A DNA stretch of 64,000 nucleotides from Blastococcus sp. CT_GayMR19 (GTDB taxonomy: Bacteria > Actinomycetota > Actinomycetes > Mycobacteriales > Geodermatophilaceae): positions 212,164 through 276,163 of the forward strand of contig NZ_SPQL01000005.1 in NCBI RefSeq assembly GCF_004570385.1. The letters run 5' to 3'. Positions 60,594-64,000 of the stretch are shown here, piece by piece (the first letter of the stretch is position 1; each line of letters begins with the position of its first letter). The notes under the pieces are model-generated. The model was not told the DNA's origin, did not search any database, and was given only the letters and a program-made list of their open reading frames with translations. Made by a program: the position numbers and the translations under genes.

Positions 60594-60631
60594 TTAATTG
60601 CGTTGACCGGTTTCCGAGCCACCCCTACTGT
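60594..60631 (+). promoter_or_regulatory. WhiB7-type promoter
   Basis: TTGACC (60603-60608), a 17-base spacer and TACTGT (60626-60631) form the best housekeeping promoter in the window. The A+T block TTAATT (60594-60599) lies exactly 3 bases upstream of the -35 box, the arrangement known for WhiB7-activated promoters, so WhiB7 could activate its own operon. Expected start near 60638, 78 bases before ATG 60716 and about 550 bases before whiB7. Confidence 0.7.
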
Positions 60632-60715
60632 CTGGATCGCGCCTGGGGGACTCCTCGCGGCGCGCCAACGTAGGACCGGCCGCGGGCCGGATCCGACCCC
60701 GGAAGGAGGGGACCG

Positions 60716-61045
60716 ATGACCACCACCACATGGATGTTCGCTCCCGCCGGGGTGCTCGGCCAGGGGAGCGTCGACGTGCGCCCGTACCCCGGCGTCGTCG
60801 TCTGCCCCACCCCCGCGGCAGGTCACGGGACCGGTCTGCCCGCCGGCGGCTTCGCGGCCGAGGTTCGCGGCCTGACCGGCGACGACACCGCCCGGCTGCG
60901 TCCGCTGAGCGGCTGCTCGGTCGCCGTCCTGACCCGCGAGCCCCTCGCTCCGCGGTTGACCGCTCAGAAGTTCATCGACCGGCAGTCCACCCAGAACGAC
61001 GACACCACCCTCGGGATCCACTCCCCGGGGAGACCGCAGAGCTAA
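60716..61045 (+). CDS. 109-residue hypothetical protein in the whiB7 leader
   Basis: A 109-residue frame with ATG 60716, a strong GGAAGGAGG site and high third-position GC, so it is probably translated. No family is recognised; there is no membrane segment. It has two cysteines (VVVCPTPAAG, SGCSVAVL) and a polar C-terminus (QSTQNDDTTLGIHSPGRPQS). It stops at TAA, rare in this window, 21 bases before a terminator-like hairpin, and lies between a WhiB7-type promoter and whiB7. It may be a true small gene or the translated leader that controls whiB7 by attenuation. Confidence 0.6.
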   Translation: MTTTTWMFAPAGVLGQGSVDVRPYPGVVVCPTPAAGHGTGLPAGGFAAEVRGLTGDDTARLRPLSGCSVAVLTREPLAPRLTAQKFIDRQSTQNDDTTLGIHSPGRPQS

Positions 61046-61066
61046 CCGCTCGACCGGTCCTCCTCG

Positions 61067-61108
61067 AGGCCGCGGAACCCGAACCCGGGATCCGCGGCCT
61101 TTCTCTTT
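61067..61108 (+). terminator. Intrinsic terminator or attenuator upstream of whiB7
   Basis: A perfect 9-bp stem AGGCCGCGG (61067-61075) / CCGCGGCCT (61092-61100) closes a 16-base loop and is followed by the pyrimidine tract TTCTCTTT. It is the only hairpin in the window with a real T-rich tail. No promoter is seen between it and whiB7, so whiB7 expression should depend on reading through it. Confidence 0.7.
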
Positions 61109-61188
61109 GTCCGCGGCACCCGGCCCCGACCACCGGTCGGCGGTCTCCCGCCGGCCGTCGCAGACAGCGAGTACGAGGAGGATCGGCA

Positions 61189-61533
61189 GTGCAGCCGACG
61201 ATCGCCCGACCGACGTCCTACCGCCGGCACGGGCTCCCCTGGACCGGTGGCTCGTCCCCGAGGCGGCCGCGCACCCCGGTCGCACCCGCTCCGGTCCGGC
61301 GCCCCCTGCCGTGCCGCGCGGGGAACCCGGAGCTGTGGTTCGCCGACAGCCCTGACCAGCTGGAGGTGGCCAAGCGCCTGTGCGGCGGATGTCCCCTGCG
61401 GGACGCCTGCCTCGCCGGCGCCCTGGACCGCGCCGAGCCCTGGGGGGTCTGGGGCGGCGAGATCTTCGAGCGCGGCGTGGTCATCGCGCGGAAGCGACCG
61501 CGGGGCCGTCCCCGCAAGGTCGTGGCCGCGTGA
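61189..61533 (+). CDS. whiB7: WhiB7 transcription factor
   Basis: WhiB7 is the iron-sulfur protein that binds the primary sigma factor and activates intrinsic resistance to ribosome-targeting antibiotics. The 114-residue protein has the four cluster cysteines (LPCRAG, then CGGCPLRDAC), the sigma-binding turn EPWGVWGGE and the basic AT-hook RPRGRPRK that distinguishes WhiB7 and contacts the A+T block upstream of -35. GTG 61189 follows GAGGAGGA. It is downstream of a WhiB7-type promoter, a 109-codon frame and a terminator-like hairpin, and neighbours the ABC1 gene as in M. tuberculosis (Rv3197A-Rv3197). Confidence 0.94.
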   Translation: MQPTIARPTSYRRHGLPWTGGSSPRRPRTPVAPAPVRRPLPCRAGNPELWFADSPDQLEVAKRLCGGCPLRDACLAGALDRAEPWGVWGGEIFERGVVIARKRPRGRPRKVVAA

Positions 61534-61595
61534 GGCCGCAGTCCAGCCGCGGAACACCCGACAGCAACCGATCACTTCTCCCTGAAGGACCTGCC

Positions 61596-61760
61596 ATGCA
61601 CATGATCGAGCACGAACTGGCCGGCAGCCGCCTGCGCGAGTTGCAGGCGGAGGCCGAGGCCGTCTCCCGCGCCCGCCGGCTGTACGTCGCGCGGCGAGCG
61701 GCCCGGCGTGCGGAGCGCGCGATCCAGCGCGCTGCCCGCGCCAGCTCCGCCGTCTACTGA
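61596..61760 (+). CDS. 54-residue basic helical protein downstream of whiB7
   Basis: A short frame 62 bases after whiB7 with AAGGA 8-9 bases before ATG 61596; ATG 61602 is an alternative. The product is Arg/Ala-rich and should be one long amphipathic helix (SRLRELQAEAEAVSRARRLY, then RRAARRAERAIQRAAR). No family is recognised. It could be co-transcribed with whiB7 because no terminator lies between them, and a hairpin follows its stop. Confidence 0.6.
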   Translation: MHMIEHELAGSRLRELQAEAEAVSRARRLYVARRAARRAERAIQRAARASSAVY

Positions 61761-61766
61761 GTCACT

Positions 61767-61783
61767 GCGGTCCTCCGGACCGC
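61767..61783 (+). terminator. Hairpin after the small gene following whiB7
   Basis: Perfect 7-bp stem GCGGTCC/GGACCGC with loop TCC, six bases after the stop of the 54-residue frame. Confidence 0.6.
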
Positions 61784-61794
61784 TAGGTCATGTG

Positions 61795-61825
61795 CTCCCC
61801 GGCTTCACTCCTTGAAGCCGGGGAG
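61795..61825. terminator. 12-bp hairpin overlapping the ABC1 gene stop
   Basis: Perfect 12-bp stem (61795-61806 with 61814-61825) around a 7-base loop. The minus-strand ABC1 gene ends inside it: the stop at 61807-61805 lies at the loop edge, so half of the stem is coding. With the neighbouring hairpin it separates the convergent transcripts. Confidence 0.75.
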
Positions 61826-63127
61826 CCACTCCTCGAGGACGCCGCGGAAGTCCCCGGCGGCGTCGAGCTGGCACAGCACGCCGATCGACCCGATGGTCAC
61901 CCGGTGGATCAGCAGGTACGCCGGGGGAAGGTTCAGCTGCCGCCCGAGCCGGCTGGCCTCGGACCGGGGATCGGCGATGCGGCCCGCCTGCTCCTGCATC
62001 CAGGCGCGGGTGAAGTGGAAGTGGCGGTTCTCCAGCGGTTCGAGCATCGGGCGCAGGAAGTCGTGCACGCCCTGGGCGTCGACCTCCACCGTGGGCCGTA
62101 CGAAGCCCTCGGTCCGCAGGTCGGCGAGCACCTCGTCGGCCTTGCCGGCCAGCGCCCAGCGCAGCAGCCGGCCGATCGGCTCGGGATGTCCATCGGGCAG
62201 ACGGGCGGTGGCCCCGAAGTCGATGACGCCGAGCCGCCCGTCGGCGAGCAGCCGGAAGTTGCCGGGATGCGGATCGGCGTGCAGCAGTCCGGCCCGCTGG
62301 GGGCCGGAGAAGTGCAGCACCGCCAGGAGATGCCCGGCCCGGTCCCGCTGCTCCCGGGTGCCGCCGGCGATGATCTTGGACAGCGGGGTGCCGTCGAGCC
62401 ACTCGGAGACGATGACCTTCGGCGCGCTGGCGACCACGCGCGGCACGACGATCTCCGGGTCGCTGGCGTACGCGGCGGCGAACGTCCGCTGCGAGTCGGC
62501 CTCCAGGCCGTAGTCCAGCTCCTCCACCACCCGGGCCTTGAGCTCGGCGATCAGGGGCTTGACGTCCAGGCCCGGGAACAGGGCGGCGAACAGCCGCGCG
62601 AACCGGGCCAGCTGGTTGAGGTCCGCCATGAGCGCCGTCCCCGCACCCGGGTACTGGATCTTGACCGCGACGTCACGGCCGTCCCGCCACGTCGCGCGGT
62701 GCACCTGGCCGATGCTCGCCGCCGCGGCCGGCTCGTCGTCGAAGTGGCGGAACCGCTCCCGCCACTTCCCGCCGAGCTGCTGGGCGAGGACCGCGTGCAC
62801 GGTGCGCACCGCCATCGGCGGCGCTTCTTCCTGCAACTTCACCAGCGCCTCGCGGTAGGGGCCGGCGATCTCCTCGGGCACGGCGGCCTCGAAGACCGAC
62901 AGGGTCTGGCCGAGCTTCATCGCCCCGCCCTTGAGCTGCCCGAGGACGGCGAAGAGCTGCTCGGCGGTGCGCTGCTGGAGCTCGGCGGCGACGGCGTCGG
63001 CGGGCCGCCCGGAGAGGCGCTGGCCGAACCCGAGCGTCGCGCGTCCGGCTGCGCCGAGCGGAAGGGATGCCAGCCGTGCGGTCCGGGCGACCGATCCCTT
63101 CGGCATCACCGGTCCGTCGTCAGTCAC
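61805..63127 (-). CDS. ABC1/UbiB-family atypical kinase (Rv3197-like)
   Basis: A 440-residue ABC1 (UbiB/AarF-like) protein kinase-fold ATPase. The family signatures are visible: KxGQ in GGAMKLGQTLSVF, the Ala-rich loop AAAASIGQVHRA that replaces the kinase Gly loop, VAVKIQYPG, LHADPHPGNF and GVIDFGATA. M. tuberculosis Rv3197, in the same position beside whiB7, is a macrolide-binding ATPase linked to macrolide resistance, so a role in antibiotic tolerance is plausible here. GTG 63127 keeps the complete N-terminus. It is convergent with the whiB7 unit and follows the ThiF-like gene by 69 bases. Confidence 0.87.
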   Translation of the reverse strand: MTDDGPVMPKGSVARTARLASLPLGAAGRATLGFGQRLSGRPADAVAAELQQRTAEQLFAVLGQLKGGAMKLGQTLSVFEAAVPEEIAGPYREALVKLQEEAPPMAVRTVHAVLAQQLGGKWRERFRHFDDEPAAAASIGQVHRATWRDGRDVAVKIQYPGAGTALMADLNQLARFARLFAALFPGLDVKPLIAELKARVVEELDYGLEADSQRTFAAAYASDPEIVVPRVVASAPKVIVSEWLDGTPLSKIIAGGTREQRDRAGHLLAVLHFSGPQRAGLLHADPHPGNFRLLADGRLGVIDFGATARLPDGHPEPIGRLLRWALAGKADEVLADLRTEGFVRPTVEVDAQGVHDFLRPMLEPLENRHFHFTRAWMQEQAGRIADPRSEASRLGRQLNLPPAYLLIHRVTIGSIGVLCQLDAAGDFRGVLEEWLPGFKE

Positions 63128-63196
63128 GCGTCCTCCTCGCCGGCGATCCCGCGCCCGGACGCCGTGGGGTCGCCTCGGGTGAGCTCGTGTGCACGC

Positions 63197-64000
63197 TCAG
63201 CGGCCCATTGTTCCCTGCCCGGGCTCGACTCCGCCGGGAGGAGCCCCCTCGACGTCCCCCGGCCGGGTGGGCCCGGGGTCCGGGGCGGGGCCGGCGGCAC
63301 CGCAGCCGCAGGCGGGATGCACCGTCCACCGGCGCAGCCGCGGAGCATGGTCGGGCGGCCTCAGCTCGATGGTGGCGTCGAGCGTGCCGGGGGCGCCGGC
63401 GCCGTCCAGATAGGCGAGCACCTGCAGGGCCGCGGTCGCCGCGGTCAGGAGGCAGGTCACGGTCGCACCGCTGGGGAGCGGCTCCGCCGCGGTGAGCTGG
63501 GCGGCGAGCGCCGGCCAGCGCGGGTCGGCGTCCCGGCGGTGCAGATCGGCGCAGCGCAGGCAGCTCGTCGCCCCGGGGACGACCAGGGGCCCGACGACGC
63601 CGACCTCGCCGCGGACCGCCGCGACGAGGTGCGGCACGCCGCTCCGGTGGATCTCGGTGACGAGGGGGTCCGACGCCGCCCACGCGCGCGCGAGGACGAC
63701 GAGGTCCGCAGGCGTGCTGGGCGACAGCGGTCGCAGATCGGTGAGCGGGCTGACCCGGCGGATGGCATCCGCCGCGGCGAGCGCGCGCGGACGCCCCTCG
63801 TCGGCCGCGCCGAGCCCGCCGACGACCGCGTCGGCGGCGGCGGTGATCCCGGAGTCGCGGATGCTGACCCGGCCCACCCCGCTGGCCGCCAGCACGGCGG
63901 CCAGGGGAGCGCCCACGCGGGTCGCGCCCTCGACGACGACAGCGGCGGCCCGGCGCGCTCGCCAGCCGGCACCTGCGGAGGGCGCCAGCGCGCCGGGCAG
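63197..64000 (-). CDS. ThiF/E1-fold protein (Rv3196-like), N-terminus outside window
   Basis: The frame is open from the right edge of the window and stops at 63197, so at least 267 C-terminal residues are present. They form a Rossmann ThiF/E1-like domain (VVVEGATRVGAPLAAVLAAS, GVGRVSIRDSG) with paired zinc cysteines CLRCADLHRRD and HPACGCGAA, as in E1-like adenylyltransferases and thiazole/oxazole cyclodehydratase partner domains. The ATP-binding residues cannot be fully judged. Position beside the ABC1 gene matches Rv3196. The substrate is unknown. Confidence 0.65.
   Translation of the reverse strand: MPGALAPSAGAGWRARRAAAVVVEGATRVGAPLAAVLAASGVGRVSIRDSGITAAADAVVGGLGAADEGRPRALAAADAIRRVSPLTDLRPLSPSTPADLVVLARAWAASDPLVTEIHRSGVPHLVAAVRGEVGVVGPLVVPGATSCLRCADLHRRDADPRWPALAAQLTAAEPLPSGATVTCLLTAATAALQVLAYLDGAGAPGTLDATIELRPPDHAPRLRRWTVHPACGCGAAGPAPDPGPTRPGDVEGAPPGGVEPGQGTMGR

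Noticed and set aside
57995..61285. Long minus-strand open frame across uvrD2 and whiB7
   Set aside because: It is the shadow of well-supported plus-strand genes; only its end coincides with the real mrx1 gene.

Overview
The window is chromosomal DNA of a very GC-rich actinobacterium. Almost every codon ends in G or C, GTG starts are common, and many genes have a TANNNT -10 box only 7-9 bases before a start codon with no Shine-Dalgarno site, as in leaderless actinobacterial transcripts. Gene content and order match, in broken blocks, the Mycobacterium tuberculosis stretch Rv3248c-Rv3196 (sahH, mtrAB-lpqB, comF, hpf, secA1, Rv3235, Rv3212-rhlE-Rv3210c, Rv3208A/Rv3208, Rv3207c, moeZ, Rv3204, adnAB, nudC, uvrD2-mrx1, whiB7-Rv3197-Rv3196). 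Small conserved proteins and an FHA-FtsK/WXG100 pair suggest a Geodermatophilales- or Frankia-like lineage; this placement is inference. No prophage, insertion sequence, CRISPR array, tRNA or rRNA gene was seen.

1-9.5 kb: envelope and regulation. The end of a YfhO-like membrane protein, a GlfT2-like galactofuranosyltransferase, SAH hydrolase, and the MtrA-MtrB-LpqB system joined by overlapping starts. A 100-bp array of three hairpins lies between ahcY and mtrA, where tmk sits in mycobacteria. 8.7-13.8 kb: ComF-like protein, ribosome hibernation factor, a flavin-binding split-barrel protein and SecA, separated by strong bidirectional terminators.

13.8-20.3 kb: small actinobacterial proteins around two dyad-rich control regions (Rv3235-family, LysM protein, tandem beta-barrel protein, HTH protein), an orphan SAF/CpaE-like pair, and a wax-ester-synthase-like protein whose catalytic HH motif reads HP. 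20.3-25.1 kb: an FHA-FtsK/SpoIIIE ATPase divergent from a single WXG100 protein, with no other type VII secretion genes in view.

25-42 kb: housekeeping and hypothetical genes (MaoC, Nudix, PH-domain, PHP, Fe-S nuclease, MpaB, hydrolases, RhlE helicase with an apparent CTG start, ferritin-like protein, SDR, DUF3107, TetR, DUF3152, MoeZ, an alkyltransferase-like protein). 42-49 kb: adnA-adnB, the double-strand-break resecting helicase-nuclease. adnB carries palindromic DNA resembling an intergenic inverted repeat about 5 kb upstream.

49-58 kb: hydrolase, M20 peptidase, PrmC-like methyltransferase, DUF2510 protein, an M16 peptidase pair overlapping nudC, a P-loop-less kinase-like protein and an ANTAR protein. 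58-64 kb: a stress block with mrx1, uvrD2, and whiB7 behind a long leader (WhiB7-type promoter, 109-codon reading frame, intrinsic-terminator-like hairpin), then an ABC1-family protein and a truncated ThiF-fold protein. The most interesting places are the whiB7 leader, the interspersed palindrome inside adnB, the FHA-FtsK/WXG100 pair and the non-ATG/GTG/TTG starts.
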